Source: Capra hircus (lineage: Eukaryota > Chordata > Mammalia > Artiodactyla > Bovidae). From it: a stretch of DNA of 64,000 bases. The DNA is taken from the NCBI RefSeq assembly GCF_001704415.2, contig NC_030817.1:54297550-54361549 (forward strand). The letters are read 5' to 3'. This document shows positions 1-10,847 of the stretch, piece by piece; the first letter of the stretch is position 1, and each line of letters begins with the position of its first letter. Below the pieces are notes generated by a model. That model was not told the origin of the DNA. It saw nothing but the letters and a program-made list of their open reading frames with translations, and ran no database searches. The translations under genes were made by a program, and so were the position numbers.

Positions 1-232
1 CCAACAATCTCATCTTCTGTCATCCCCTTCTCCTCCTGCCCTCAATCTTTCCCAGTATCAGGGTCTTTTCAAATGAGTCAGCTCTTTGCATCAGGTGGCC
101 AAGGTATTGGAGTTTCAGCTTTAACATCAGTCCTTCCAGTGAACACCCAGGACTGATCTCCTTTAGGATGGACTGACTGTATCTCCTTGCAGTCCAAGAG
201 ACTCTCAAGAGTATTTTCCAACACCTCGTTAC
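1..232 (-). mobile_element. BovB LINE 3' fragment (cut by window edge)
   Basis: Antisense copy of the BovB ORF2 C-terminal region. The minus strand reads residues such as SILKEISPGCSLEGLMLKL and GHLMQRADS, as in the other BovB copies here. The window begins inside it, so its 3' end is not visible. The 5' side stops near the CCAACACC at 220-227, before the segment other copies carry further upstream. It is coding debris with no intact frame. Confidence 0.9.
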
Positions 233-309
233 CTAAGGACAGTTACTTAACTAAGACTCAGGTTCTTAAAATTATAAAATACAAACAGTTGTGTAAATCT
301 AATGATGAT

Positions 310-545
310 AATAAAAGTTACTAACTTCTGAACACCCATGACACGTCAGACACTTGGCAGAAAACTTCACAAATGTCCTATAGTTAAATATTTTCTAGAC
401 ATATTTGATCTCATAATAACTTTATGATACAGTCACTGACCCAATTTATACATGAGGACACTGACATGCAAAGAAATTATCTGCCCATGAGGACACAGCT
501 AAGTGACAGATTATTAGTTGAACCCAGAAGAACTCGTACTGTGGC
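310..545 (+). mobile_element. MIR SINE, degraded
   Basis: The order of words matches MIR: a degenerate TCATAATAACTTTATGA core, then ATGAGGACACTGA, GCAAAGAAATTATCTGCCCA, and an AGTTGAACCCAGAAGAACTC tail. It is an ancient tRNA-derived SINE with heavy divergence and approximate ends. Confidence 0.7.
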
Positions 546-2404
546 ACTCAGAACCACATTCATATTGTTGTTGCTGATTTGGTTTTAGCAATATGACATT
601 TTCTGTTATAATTAATTCAGCAAAAAGACATACATGCTGTGAACCTGATTTTGGTTATGAAGTTTTGCTTTACTTATAATTTTTTTATGTAATATAAAAT
701 TAGAAAGGACTTGTACCTCATTTTATGGTTGTATATTTTACATATTATCATAAAACTAATTTAATAGTAAGGATATGAAAGACTTTTTTTTCCCCACTGG
801 AAGGGTTGATATATTTTTCGGGTTGGGGATATATTGATTCCCAATATGGAAGTTTTTTAAATCTTGTATCTGTTTTACCTTAAATTTCTAAGATTTAAAA
901 ATCAGTGAGAGGAAAAAGAGAACCCGCTGAGATGACCAAGAAAGGTGAGATTCGGATTAGCTTTAAAGAGACGTGGAAGGCAAATGTGAGTGACAGCTGA
1001 CAGTATACCACCACCATCATGCAGGTGATTCTCCATTGACTTGGCTCACCTGGAATAGCTAAAGGATGTCCTTCATTCCACACTGTTCCAAGTGGGAGTA
1101 GATATGGGAGAGAGAAACCAGAATCAGAGCCAAGCCAGAGCAATGCAGTGGACAGCTCTGAATGCAGAGTTTAGACTTTAAGCAATAGGGAGGCATTGCT
1201 TATCACTGAGTAGGAGACTGGTATGAAATAGATGGTATTTTAATACCAAGTCAAAGCATGACTAGAAGGGAAAACTTGCTGGACTGAAAAGAGTATTGGC
1301 TGAATTTACCAGGGTGGAGATTAAACAGGTGGAGTTAAGGATGGAGGTGAGTAGCCCTCCTTCACTCCCCAGGTGATGAGGATTCTGACATTTCCATCTA
1401 GAAGTAACTTATCGGCACTGGTAAATACAGATGAATTATGGCCAGAGCCTCAGCTTCCCTGATGGTTCCCCACATTTTGGTCAGACCCATAAATATAATG
1501 GAGAGATTGTAAGATTGCCCCCTTGGCCTACAATATCCCACTGGGACTAAAAACTACATTGAGATTCCACAAGTATGCTTCTAACAATGCTGGGCAGCGG
1601 CTCGTTCAGAAAGACTCTGCCCAGGGTAGCTGCTGCAATCAACTTTTTCACTTTGGGTTTCTGTCATAAAGAGCTTGTCTGAAGGTCTCATGCAGAGAAT
1701 TCAATTTATATCATCTAAATAGGTGAAACGTAAAGGGTGCCTCACTGACTCCTGGAGTTCGTAGTAGTCACCATGTTTACCTTTCCTTTTTTTCTGGTTT
1801 CTGGGGGCAAATGAACTAAAATTCATATGTTACAATTAAAAACCATTAATAGCAAACACCAGAAAGAACAAGCAATTAGTTAATGTATTATTTAAGGCCT
1901 TATTACACTATCAAGGACAATCATTCATTCTGAGAAGGATTTTTTTTAAATCCATTATTAAAAGCTTAAGTGTCTACCAATAACTGAAAATATGTTTGGA
2001 TTTGCCTGAATTCTACTCTCGGGAGCAATACCCTGACAATATATCCTGACCTAATACCTCAAATGTATTAACTTTCAAACACAATTAAAAAACTAATCTA
2101 TAAATTTCACTCTGGGTTCTTTGCTGTATATGGATCCATCCATAATTTCTAAGGATCTGTTCTTTTCAGGGCATAATACTTGAAGCTGAAGTATGAAGTT
2201 GAAATGGGCTTATTAACCATCAGGAATCTCAACTCTTCTCCTCTGTGGTATATAATTAGAATTGATAATGGCAAAAATAGTAGTAATTACCTGTTGATAG
2301 GTATTTCTAAAAACATTTAAGAATTTTTACTTATGTAATCAGTCTTTTAATCTTCATTTAATATTTGATGAAATTCTTGAAATAGGATGTTTCCTTGAAA
2401 ACAC
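546..2404. other. No recognised element
   Basis: About 1.9 kb of AT-rich sequence with no convincing gene and no repeat family I recognise. A 26-residue-scale open frame on the minus strand near 895-1143 has no splice context or familiar motif. Degraded old repeats may be present below what can be seen by eye. Confidence 0.5.
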
Positions 2405-2688
2405 ATTCTTTTCAAACATCTCTAGATTTTCTGTGAAAACTGACCAAGAATACTATCTAACAAAGCAAGGACATAAAGCAAGCCCCAATAAATACCAAAG
2501 AAATGATACCACAGAGATCACAGTTCTGAACAAAGTGCAAATAACCTGGAAATCAATAAGAAAAAGAAAAATTAACAATCCCAAATATTTGGAAAATTAA
2601 AACTCTACTTCTAAAGAATTCATAGCTCAAAGAATAAGTCATAGTGGTTAATTAAACATATTTAGACCCAAATACTAATGGAGTGATG

Positions 2689-2724
<36 letters not shown>

Positions 2725-2920
2725 CACAAACTTGTGGGGGGTAGCGACAATAGTATGTATATGAGAACATCACACCTCAAATTCTCCTATTAGAAAAAAG
2801 TAAACAACAACAACAACAAAACTGAAAACCAATGAGCCAAGCTCTTACTGAAAAAATTAGAAAATAGAGTGAAATAAAATTTTGTATAAAGTGACTACTA
2901 TTTGTGTCTACGATGGAAAA
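2405..2920 (+). mobile_element. Old L1 ORF2 fragment
   Basis: The sequence follows the L1 ORF2 region, with AACTCTACTTCTAAAGAATTC, then AAAGAATAAGTCATAGTGG, then ATATTTAGACCCAAAT. It continues past the microsatellite with CCAATGAGCCAAGCTCTTAC. Many stops and indels show a long-dead L1M-age copy. Confidence 0.6.
2690..2725. repeat. (CA)n then (TA)n microsatellite
   Basis: About ten CA units followed by a short TA run, embedded in the old L1 fragment. Likely length-polymorphic. Confidence 0.9.
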
Positions 2921-3804
2921 ATTGTACAACACTAACTCTACTATCAATAATAACTATTCAAGAATAATTATACTGGTAAAAACTAAAAACAACTATCTGA
3001 ATTCATCAGAGATCAGCCCAGATAGACACGATGAAAGAGTCCAAGATCTTAAAGAGAAGATAAGCTCACTGAGGGCATAATCACATTATCCTCCATTTGT
3101 TTCCCTAAGGGAATTTGCTGATTTGTGGAACAAGGAAGAGAAGTAAAAGGAAGCAGTGTAAGATTTGTGATGGTTTCACTGAGCTGGACAGTTTGGATGA
3201 CCTAAGTGGCCAGGACTTCAGAAGTCCAGATCTCAAAGTGGGAACCACACAGAAGTCAGGTTAAAATTCTACTGGTACTTTTATTTGGGGTTGTTTTCAA
3301 CTCCTAAGTCATATGTGCTTTGGGCAAGGTACCAAGAATCCAAGGAGAGAGCAGCAGCTTCTGTGAGACCAAAGAACTTGAGTTGAGGCTTTGTTAGGAA
3401 ATAAAGAGGTTGGAGCTATGACTTACAGAAGTGGAGAAGTCCTGGTTAACACGCTTGACTTTCCACTGAGACACCTGAAGGGTATGTTCTAGGAGTCAGA
3501 GCTGGGCCCTATGTGCAAAAGCAAATTGAAAACAGAGACCCTTCTCTCCAACAAAGCCTGAAGCCCAGCCTTGATTCATTAAAGGGATCTGCCTGTACTC
3601 TGTCCACTTGCCAGAAAAAAAATTAAATCCTCTATATAGAAAGAGAACACAGTCCAGAGTCTCTACATTTTTGTTGTTATAGACAATGTCCAACATTCAA
3701 TAAAAATTATCACAGGAGTCTAGAAAGAGGGTCAAATGACCAAAAACAAAGTCAAAAATATAACAGTAGAAATTGCCCTGCAAGTGACCACAGTATGATT
3801 GTAT
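2921..3804. other. No recognised element
   Basis: No gene or repeat recognised. Open frames on the minus strand at 3496-3696 and 3697-4005 are chance frames, and the latter runs into SINE sequence. Confidence 0.5.
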
Positions 3805-3840
3805 GTGTGGGGTTGCAGAGTCAGACACGACTGACGACTT
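3805..3840 (+). mobile_element. Bov-A 3'-end scrap
   Basis: About 35 bp in plus orientation: TGGGGTTGCAGAGTCAGACA then CGACTGACGACTT. This is the end of a BovA unit and abuts minus-orientation SINE sequence at 3841. Confidence 0.65.
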
Positions 3841-3929
3841 TCTCCAGGGGATCTTTCCAACCCAGGGATCGAACCCAGGTCTCCCACATTGCAGGCTGGA
3901 TTCTTTACCAACTGAGCCACAAGGGCAGC
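3841..3929 (-). mobile_element. Bov-tA tRNA-Glu-derived head
   Basis: Minus-orientation head of Bov-tA: TCTCCAGGGGATC, GATCGAACCCAGGTCTCCCA (box B-like) and CTTTACCAACTGAGCCAC. The BovA body is missing. It is joined head to tail with another Bov-tA at 3930. Confidence 0.8.
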
Positions 3930-4052
3930 ACAAGAACACTGGAGTGGGTAGCCTATCCCTTCTCCAGGGGATCTTCCAGACCCAGGAACTGAACTGGGGT
4001 CTCATGCATTGCAGGCAGATACTTTACCAACTGAGCTATCAGGCAAGCCCTG
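3930..4052 (-). mobile_element. Bov-tA, truncated
   Basis: Second minus-orientation copy: AAGAACACTGGAGTGGGTAG, then the tRNA-like head to CTGAGCTATCAGGCAAGCCC. It lacks the distal BovA end. Confidence 0.8.
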
Positions 4053-4454
4053 AATGGGGTTTACTCTATCAAAATAGCAAATATTTTTATAAGGCTATAA
4101 TAAATAAAATGGTGTAGAATTGCCACAGAGAAGACAGATACACCAATGGAAGAGAATAAAAGGCAAGAAGCAGACCTGTATATGAAGCAAATTTGATCTA
4201 TGGTAGAAGTAGAACTGGACAGTGGTTAGAAAAAAATGAAAATTTAATTGAAGTTACTGGCACAATTACTTATTTGTATGCACAAAAGAAATTGAGTCTT
4301 ATCTAACATCATACTTGAAATAAACTCCAGGTGGGTTTAAATGCTGAATTTCATAGCAAAACTTTAAAACTAAACAAAAAGTAGGAAAATATTTTATGAT
4401 TCAAGTGCGGAAAGATTTTTAATTAGGCAAAATAGGTACAACTATATTAAACTG

Positions 4455-4945
4455 GGCACTAGGGGTGAAGGTGGAGAAGGCAATGGCACCTGACTCCAGT
4501 ACTCTTGCCTGGAAAATCCCATGGGTGGAGGAGCCTGGTAGGCTACAGTCCATGGGGTTGCTAAGAGTTGGGCATGACTGAGTGACTTCACTTTCAGTTT
4601 CACTTTCATGTACTGGAGAAGGGAATGGCAACCCACTCCAGTGTTCTTGCCTGGAGAATCCCAGGGCCAGGGGAGCCTGGTGGGCTGCCATCTATGGGGT
4701 CGCACAGAGTTGGACACAGCTGAAGAGACTTAGCAGCAGCAGCAGGGGTGAAGGACCTGCCCACCAACAACGGAGATTTAAGAGACACGGGTTTGATCCC
4801 TGGGTTGGGAAGACAAGGTCCTCTGGAGTAGGTAATGGCAACCCACTCCTGTATTCTTGCCTGGAAAATTTCATGGACAGAGGAGCCTGGTGGGTTACAA
4901 TCCATGGAGTTGCAAAGAGTTGAATGTGACTTAACACACACAACA
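4455..4945 (+). mobile_element. Bov-tA split by a Bov-A2
   Basis: The tRNA-like head starts at 4455-4470 (CACTAGGGGTGAAG) and resumes at 4744 (AGGGGTGAAGGACCTGCCCA), giving a full Bov-tA through the BovA end near 4945. The interrupting block is the Bov-A2 at 4471-4743. Confidence 0.85.
4471..4743 (+). mobile_element. Bov-A2 SINE with perfect TSD
   Basis: Two BovA units: GGAGAAGGCAATGGCACC..., then GGAGAAGGGAATGGCAACCC, with a terminal AGCAGCAGCAGC tail. It is flanked by identical 10-bp copies AGGGGTGAAG at 4461-4470 and 4744-4753. It therefore inserted into the surrounding Bov-tA and is the younger element. Confidence 0.92.
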
Positions 4946-5623
4946 TACATGTTTAACCAATAGATTGAGAGCTCTGACTATATTAAAATGAAAACGTCTG
5001 TGAATTTTGATTTAAAATTAAAAAAGTGAAAGATAAGTGAGACTGGGAGGAGATATTTCCAGTGTATGCCACTGGAAATCTGCATCCTGCTAATTTGAAA
5101 GCATCCCAAATCTAGAAGAAAAAGAATTTGAAAGAACTGGAATAAGAGGGAGAAACTAAATGGCGAATGCACAAGTGTGAAAAGATGGGCTCTCTTACTG
5201 GGGACTAAAGAAATAAAACACAAGTTAAAATTACCAGGGGATATGATTTCAAACACACAGGAGTAGGAAATACTAATATACTGATAATTCTAGGAATTGG
5301 TAAAGATGAAGAACCAGGTGAAATGACATTTATAAGTGTAGGAGGGTAAATTATGTGTAACTTCAGGGAGCAGTTTGACAAAATCTCTTAAGTGGACCAC
5401 ACAGATTCTCTACTATCCAGCAATTCCCTTCCTGAGGATGTTCTCTGGAAAAATTCTTGCATGTGTGTACAAGATGGTTTTCATAGGAAAGTTGATAGCA
5501 GCATTATTGGTAACTGCAAAATATAGGAAAAACCTAAATATGCAAGTAGAATGAATTTAATTAAATAATAGTATACCCATGCCATGGATTATAAGACTGA
5601 ACTGAACATAAATAAACTAGAGG

Positions 5624-5690
5624 TGGGCTGCCATCTCTGGGGTCGCACAGAGTCAGATATGACTGAAGCGACTTAGCAGCAGCAGCAGCA
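5624..5690 (+). mobile_element. Bov-A2 3' fragment
   Basis: A 67-bp piece, GGGCTGCCATCTCTGGGGTC through GACTTAGCAGCAGCAGCAGC, inside the old L1 3' UTR. It is 5'-truncated, and the AGC repeats mark its 3' end. Confidence 0.85.
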
Positions 5691-6049
5691 GAGATTTATT
5701 TATCATTAAAACAATGAGATAAACATTTTAATTGAAGGTGAAAGAAGCAAAAGGATACTGTGTGATACTATTTTATAAAGTTAAAAATATGTAAATCAAC
5801 CCTATATATTATTTGGAGGAATATATAGTAAAGTAAGGGACTGACAATCACCAAGTTCAGTACAGTGTTTATTTCTGGAGGTAGGCAGGGAGAGGAAATT
5901 GCCACTGAAAGAAGAAACATGGAGGCCTCAAAAGTGTTTGTAATATTTTATTTTTTAAGCTGAATAAAGGCTATATAGCTACCAATTATAGTATTCTTTA
6001 TACCTTTTTGTATGCCTGAAATATTTTACTATAAAACAATTTTTAAGTG

Positions 6050-7745
6050 TTCCAGACTTGATAAATCGGGAAGGTATCGTTAAAGGCAAGTGCTTAAGTG
6101 CTGGATGAGATCACTTTGACAATCCAGGGCACTACTGAGAAGCTAGTGTGGGAAACAACTATTGAAAAGAAGCTAACCGTAAAAAGATATGAAGCACATC
6201 AGGAAACCCTCTCTCACAAGAGACAGGCAACAGACACAGTAAATGAGAGAATTTTCAGTTGAGATACTAAAGAAAACAGAGCGGTTTCCAAAGAACTTCA
6301 AAATAATTAAGTTAAAAAATGATCAAAGAGATAGATGAGCCAGCTGAACTCATGTTAGAAGAAGACATGAAAACAGGATAAGTAGAGTTGAAAATAAGCA
6401 TACATTCTAGAGATAAAAAACCGCCATCATAGATGTAAAATCCAATAGAACATGTCAGAGTAGACCAAAGCAAAAATTAGAAAGTTGGAAGATGAATTTA
6501 AGAATGTGACTTGGAGACCTCAAAAGATGTATTATTAAAAAAAAAAGGCAATGAGAGATTTGAAGAATAGAATAAGAAACTCTAATATGTGCTGCTAGCG
6601 GTAAAAAACCTACCTGCCAACGCAGCAGACATAAGAGACGTGGGTTTGATCCCTGGAGGAGGGCATGCAATCCACCCCAATATTCTTTCCTGGGGGATAC
6701 TATGGACAGAGGAGTCTGGTGGGCTACAGTTCATAGGATCGGAAAGAGTCAGACACGACTGAAGCAACTTAGCATAGCACACACAGCAGCACGCATTATG
6801 CGTCTAAGAGACCCAGGTGGGGGGAAAGGAAAGGAGGAAATGCAAATATGTTTGTGGAGAATTTTTTAGTGAGACATGAGTTTTCAGACTGAAAAATCAC
6901 ACACAAAATTCCAAATGGAAGAAAACTGGGGTGGGGGGCGTGGGGCAGGAAAAAGAGAGGTAGAGACAGACTGCAGTGCATCAAATATAAAGAAAACGAA
7001 TTTAAAAACCACCAGAGGAGATAAGACGGTAATCTATTAGGAAAAACAATCAAATTGACATTGGACTTCTCATCAGTCAGAAAGTAATCTGGAAAAAAAA
7101 AGAAAATGCCTCCAAAGTGTCAAGGGAAAAAATATAACAGCCAATCCAGAATCTTACACTTAATTATCACTCAAGAGTGAAGATGAAATAAAGATATTTT
7201 AAGAAATACAAAGAGAGTTCATCTCTTATTGAAAGAACTTTCTGTTGAGGGAAATAGAATCTAGAAGGGAGAAATTAAACCTAACTTATGATGATGACAA
7301 AAATATTAGTAAGCAACTTCATAAAAAAAAATGACACTGGGCAGTGAAAAGAAATAACAACTAATATGAGTTTAAAAGTAAGGCCTTATAAAACATGAAT
7401 TTTCTTAAGGATAAAGTAGTTGAGAAATAATTAGAATATTCTATTTTCCTCACTTTTGTTTGGGGAAATAAAGATGATTAAGACTTGGTTAGAAAAGCAC
7501 AAAGTCAGAGTGCCTTTAAAAATTTAAAGGCAATCACATAAAGAATAAAACTTATAGCTTGTAAACTAGAAAATGGTGAAAAGTAATTAAGAAACTCATG
7601 GTTCGATAGAAGACAGGGAATTAGGAAAGAAGGAGGGGGGAAGAAGGGTAAGAGAAGCAGCAGCAGCAACCAGAAAAAACCTAGTAAAGAGAAAATCCAG
7701 ATAAGGCCATAGGATGAATCTAAATATGTTAATGATGACAATATA
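6050..7745 (+). mobile_element. Old L1/HAL1-like ORF1 region
   Basis: Words typical of L1 ORF1 appear in order: TTAGAAAGTTGGAAGATGAA, CTAATATG (SINE break) CGTCTAAGAGACCCAGG, CAATCAAATTGACATTGGAC, CCAATCCAGAATCTTACACT, AGTGAAGATGAAATAAAGAT. No long frame survives. I cannot separate HAL1 from an L1M 5' half by eye. Confidence 0.55.
6589..6789 (+). mobile_element. Bov-tA SINE
   Basis: Complete tRNA-Glu-like head (GGTAAAAAACCTACCTGCCA, GTGGGTTTGATCCCTGGAGG) and BovA body ending GACTGAAGCAACTTAGCA. Flanks AATATGTG and ATTATGCG are an imperfect target-site duplication. It splits the L1 ORF1 word TCTAATATG/CGTCTAAG. Confidence 0.88.
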
Positions 7746-7757
7746 CTATTTGTGAAG

Positions 7758-8135
7758 ACCTGTTTTATTCATCAACTTGGCTAGGCTACAGTCCCCAGTT
7801 ACTCAAACACTAATCAGATAATGCTGTGATGGTATTTTGTAGATGTGATTAAAGTCCATAAGCAGTTGATTTTAAGTAAAGGGATTATCCTAGATCATCA
7901 GAATCAATCAGTTGAAAGGTCTTGAGAGCAGGCTAAGGCTTTTCTAAAGAAAAGGAAATTCAGTCTGTGGACAGTAGCTTCAGTTCATGCCAGAAAGTTC
8001 CAGCCTGTCCTTTCTGACAGCCTACCCTACAATTTCAGACTTGCCTAAACAGCTCTGATAATCTACTTTGATCTAATTTCTTGTAATAATTTTCCTAATA
8101 TAGATCTCTTACTGGTTCTGTTTTTCCACTTAAAG
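7758..8135 (+). mobile_element. Ancient LTR-like repeat (ERVL/MaLR type?)
   Basis: CATCAACTTGGCTAGGCTAC, GATGGTATTTTGTAGATGTG, ATCAATCAGTTGAAAGGTCT and CTTACTGGTTCTGTTTTTCC are words I associate with an ancient mammalian LTR family. The family name is uncertain. No coding content. Confidence 0.45.
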
Positions 8136-8479
8136 GCTGGCTGATTTGTTATGTAAGTGAATTAAACACATCTCCACATGCACAGATCCTCAAACTGTAT
8201 TGATAACAAATACAAACGCTCTTTATGAGAAACATCCCTAAAAACATACAGAAAGTTGAAAGTGAAGGGATCAAGAGAATGTATACAGCTGAAAAATGAG
8301 CACCAAAAGAAAGTAGTGACAGGGATAAAGAAGAGTATTGTGATAACATGAGTACCTCTGATGGTCAGTAGGACCAACAGGAGAGTCTCCCATGAAGCTT
8401 CTGGTGCTTCCAACAAGGTCCCAGCCCAATGAGTCCCTAGTAAACTTGGTGATTCCTTTTAACTTCCCAGAAGAGCCAG
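8136..8479. other. No recognised element
   Basis: Spacer between the LTR-like remnant and the older L1. The minus-strand frames here are not supported by any motif. Confidence 0.5.
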
Positions 8480-9243
8480 ATAACTTCCTAATTTAAACCA
8501 AGACAGATTTTTAACTTTTAATTTTGAAATAATTACAGATTCAGAGCAAGTTGCAAAGACTGTATAAAGAGGAATAGCATATGCGTTACCCAATTTCCCC
8601 CAGGGGTCACACCTTAATGTAACTACAGCACCATCCTGAAACCAGGAAATTGATAGCGGAATGCGTATGTACAGCTCTGTCATTTCATCACAGGTGTAGA
8701 TTCTTGTACTCATCACCCCAGCCAAGATACAGAACATCACCACAAAGATTTCCCTTGTGCTTCCTTCTACAGTCAAAACCACCCCCTCCCTCTCACTGTC
8801 TCTAATCCCTGACAACCACTCATCTGTGCTCCATCTTAATAATTCTGACATGTTTCCAAAGAAGATGTACAAATGGCCAACAGTCACATGAAAAGATGTT
8901 CAACATTACTAATATTCAGAGAAATGCAAATCAAAACCACAATGAGACAGCACTTCACACTTGTCAGAATGGCTATCATCAAAAAGTCTACAATGACAAA
9001 TGCTGGTGAGGATGCAGAGAAAAGGGGACTTTCGTACACTGTTGGTGGGAATGGAAATCAGTATACCATCATACAAAGTAGTATGGAGTTTCTTCATAAA
9101 ACTAAAAATAGAACTACCGTATAACAGCAATTCCACTGCTGAGTATGTATTCAAATAAAATGAAAACACTAATTTGAAAAGATACCAGTACCCCAATGTT
9201 CATAGAAGAATTATTTACAATATCCAAGATATGGAAATAGATG

Positions 9244-10776
9244 AAGCAGAAGTAGGTACTACTCTGGAATTCCCTTGCTTCTTCTATGATCCAGAGGATG
9301 TTGGCAATTTGATCTTTGGTTCCTCTGCTTTTTACAAATCCAGCTTGTACATCTGGAACTTCTTTGTTTACATACTACTGAAGCCTAGCTTGAAGGATTT
9401 TGAGCATTACCTTGCTAGCATGGGAAATGAGTGCAATTGTATGATAGTTTTAAGATTCTTTGCATACAACTACTTCTGTTTCATTGACTACACTAAAGCC
9501 TTTGTGTGGATCACAACAAACTGCGGGAAATTCTTAAGAGATGGGGTTACCAGACCAACTTACCTGCCTCCTGAGAAACCTGTATGCAGGTCAAGAGGCA
9601 ATAGTTAGAACTGGACATGGAACAACAGACTGCTTCAAAATTGGAAAGGAGTATGTCAAGGCTATATATTGTCAGTCTGCTCATTTAACTTCTATGCAGA
9701 TTGAAGTGAAGTAGAAGTGAAGTTGCTCAGTCGTGCCTGACTCTGCGACCCCATGGACAGTAGCTTGCACCAAGCTCCTCCATCCATGGGATTTTCTAGG
9801 CAAGAGTGCTGGAATGGGTTGTCATTTCCTTCTCCAGGGAATCTTCCCGACCCAGGGATCAAACCCAGGTCTCCTACATTGTAGACAGATGCTTTACCAT
9901 CTGAGCCACTAGGGAAGATTACATCATGTGAAATGCTGGGCTGGATGAATCACAAGTTGAATCAAGATTGCTGAAGAAATATCAACAACCTCAGCTATAC
10001 AAATGGTAGCAATTCTCACTCAAATGGTAGGAAGCGAAGAGGAACTAAAGAGCCTTTCAATGAGGGTGAAAGGGGAGAGTGAAAAGACTGGCTTAAAACT
10101 CAATGTTCAAAAAACAAAGATCATGGCATGTGGTCCAATCACTTCATGGTAAATAGATGGTGATAAAGTGGAAACAGCGACAGATTTTATTTTCTTGGGC
10201 TCCAAAATCACTGTGGACAGTGATTGCAGCCATGAAATTTAAAAACACTTGCTTCTTGGAAGGAAAGCTTTGACAAACCTAGACAGTGTATTAAAAAGTA
10301 GAGATACTACTTTGCTGACAAAGGTCCATACAGTCAGAGTACGGTTTTTCCAGTAGTCATGTATGGACATAAGAAATGGACCATAAAGATGACTTAGTGT
10401 CAAAGAAATGATGCTTTTAAATTGTGGTGCTGGAAAAGACTCTTGAGAGTCCCTTGGACAGCAAGGAGATACAATCAGTCAATCCTAAAGGAAATCAATC
10501 CTGGATATTCATTGGAAGGACTGATGCTAAAGCTGAAATTGCAATACTTTGGCCATCTGATATGAAGAGCTGAAAAGACCCTGATGCTGGGAAAGATTGA
10601 GGGCAGGAGCAGAAGGGCAGACAGAGAATGAGATGGTTAGCTGGCACCATTGACACAATATAGGTGAATTTGAGCAAGCTCTGGGAGATGGTGAAGGACA
10701 GGGAAGCCTGTTGTTCTGTAGTACTTGAGGTCACAAAGAGTCGGAGATGACTGAGAGACTGAATAACCACAACCAA
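9244..10776 (+). mobile_element. BovB LINE with 5' inversion
   Basis: From 9465 to 10,776 the copy is in plus orientation, with RT fragments (TTCATTGACTACACTAAAGC), the conserved C-terminal region and the 3' end GACTGAGAGACTGAATAACC. From 9244 to 9464 the adjoining upstream RT segment lies in minus orientation. Remnant repeats of the target (CAAGATATGGAA at 9225, CAAGATGGAA at 10,777) bracket it. A Bov-tA at 9703 interrupts it. The frames are closed by stops and indels, so no protein is possible. Confidence 0.9.
9703..9915 (-). mobile_element. Bov-tA SINE inside BovB
   Basis: Complete minus-orientation Bov-tA from GAAGTGAAG... to CTGAGCCACTAGGGA. Short 5-bp duplication AGATT at 9698-9702 and 9916-9920. 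It breaks the BovB words TATGCAGA/TACATCATG, which read continuously in the other BovB copies. Confidence 0.9.
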
Positions 10777-10823
10777 CAAGATGGAATCAGTCTAAATGTC
10801 CATCAAAGATGAATGAATAAAGA

Positions 10824-10847
10824 ATGTGTGTGTGTGTGTGTGTGTGC
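10824..10847. repeat. (GT)n microsatellite
   Basis: About ten GT units within the L1 3' UTR. Confidence 0.9.

Larger units (their letters stand above)
4120..6045 (+). mobile_element. Old L1 (ORF2 3' end and 3' UTR), interrupted
   Basis: L1 ORF2 3' signal (ATACACCAATGGAAGAGAAT, AAGAAATTGAGTCTTATCTA) runs into 3' UTR words (CCAGCAATTCCCTTCCTGAG, CAGCATTATTGGTAACTGCA) and ends near TGAAATATTTTACTATAAAA. The Bov-tA/Bov-A2 pair at 4455-4945 and the Bov-A2 scrap at 5624 are later insertions. Strongly diverged, so probably L1M-age. Confidence 0.65.

Noticed and set aside
4419..4950. Cluster of 80-114-residue frames on both strands
   Set aside because: They are Bov-A2/Bov-tA sequences. SINE-derived peptides such as those with EYWSGLPFPSP or CLENPMDRGAWW recur at every SINE here.
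8459..8887. 142-residue minus-strand frame
   Set aside because: It lies across an old L1-derived repeat read in antisense and ends in another L1.
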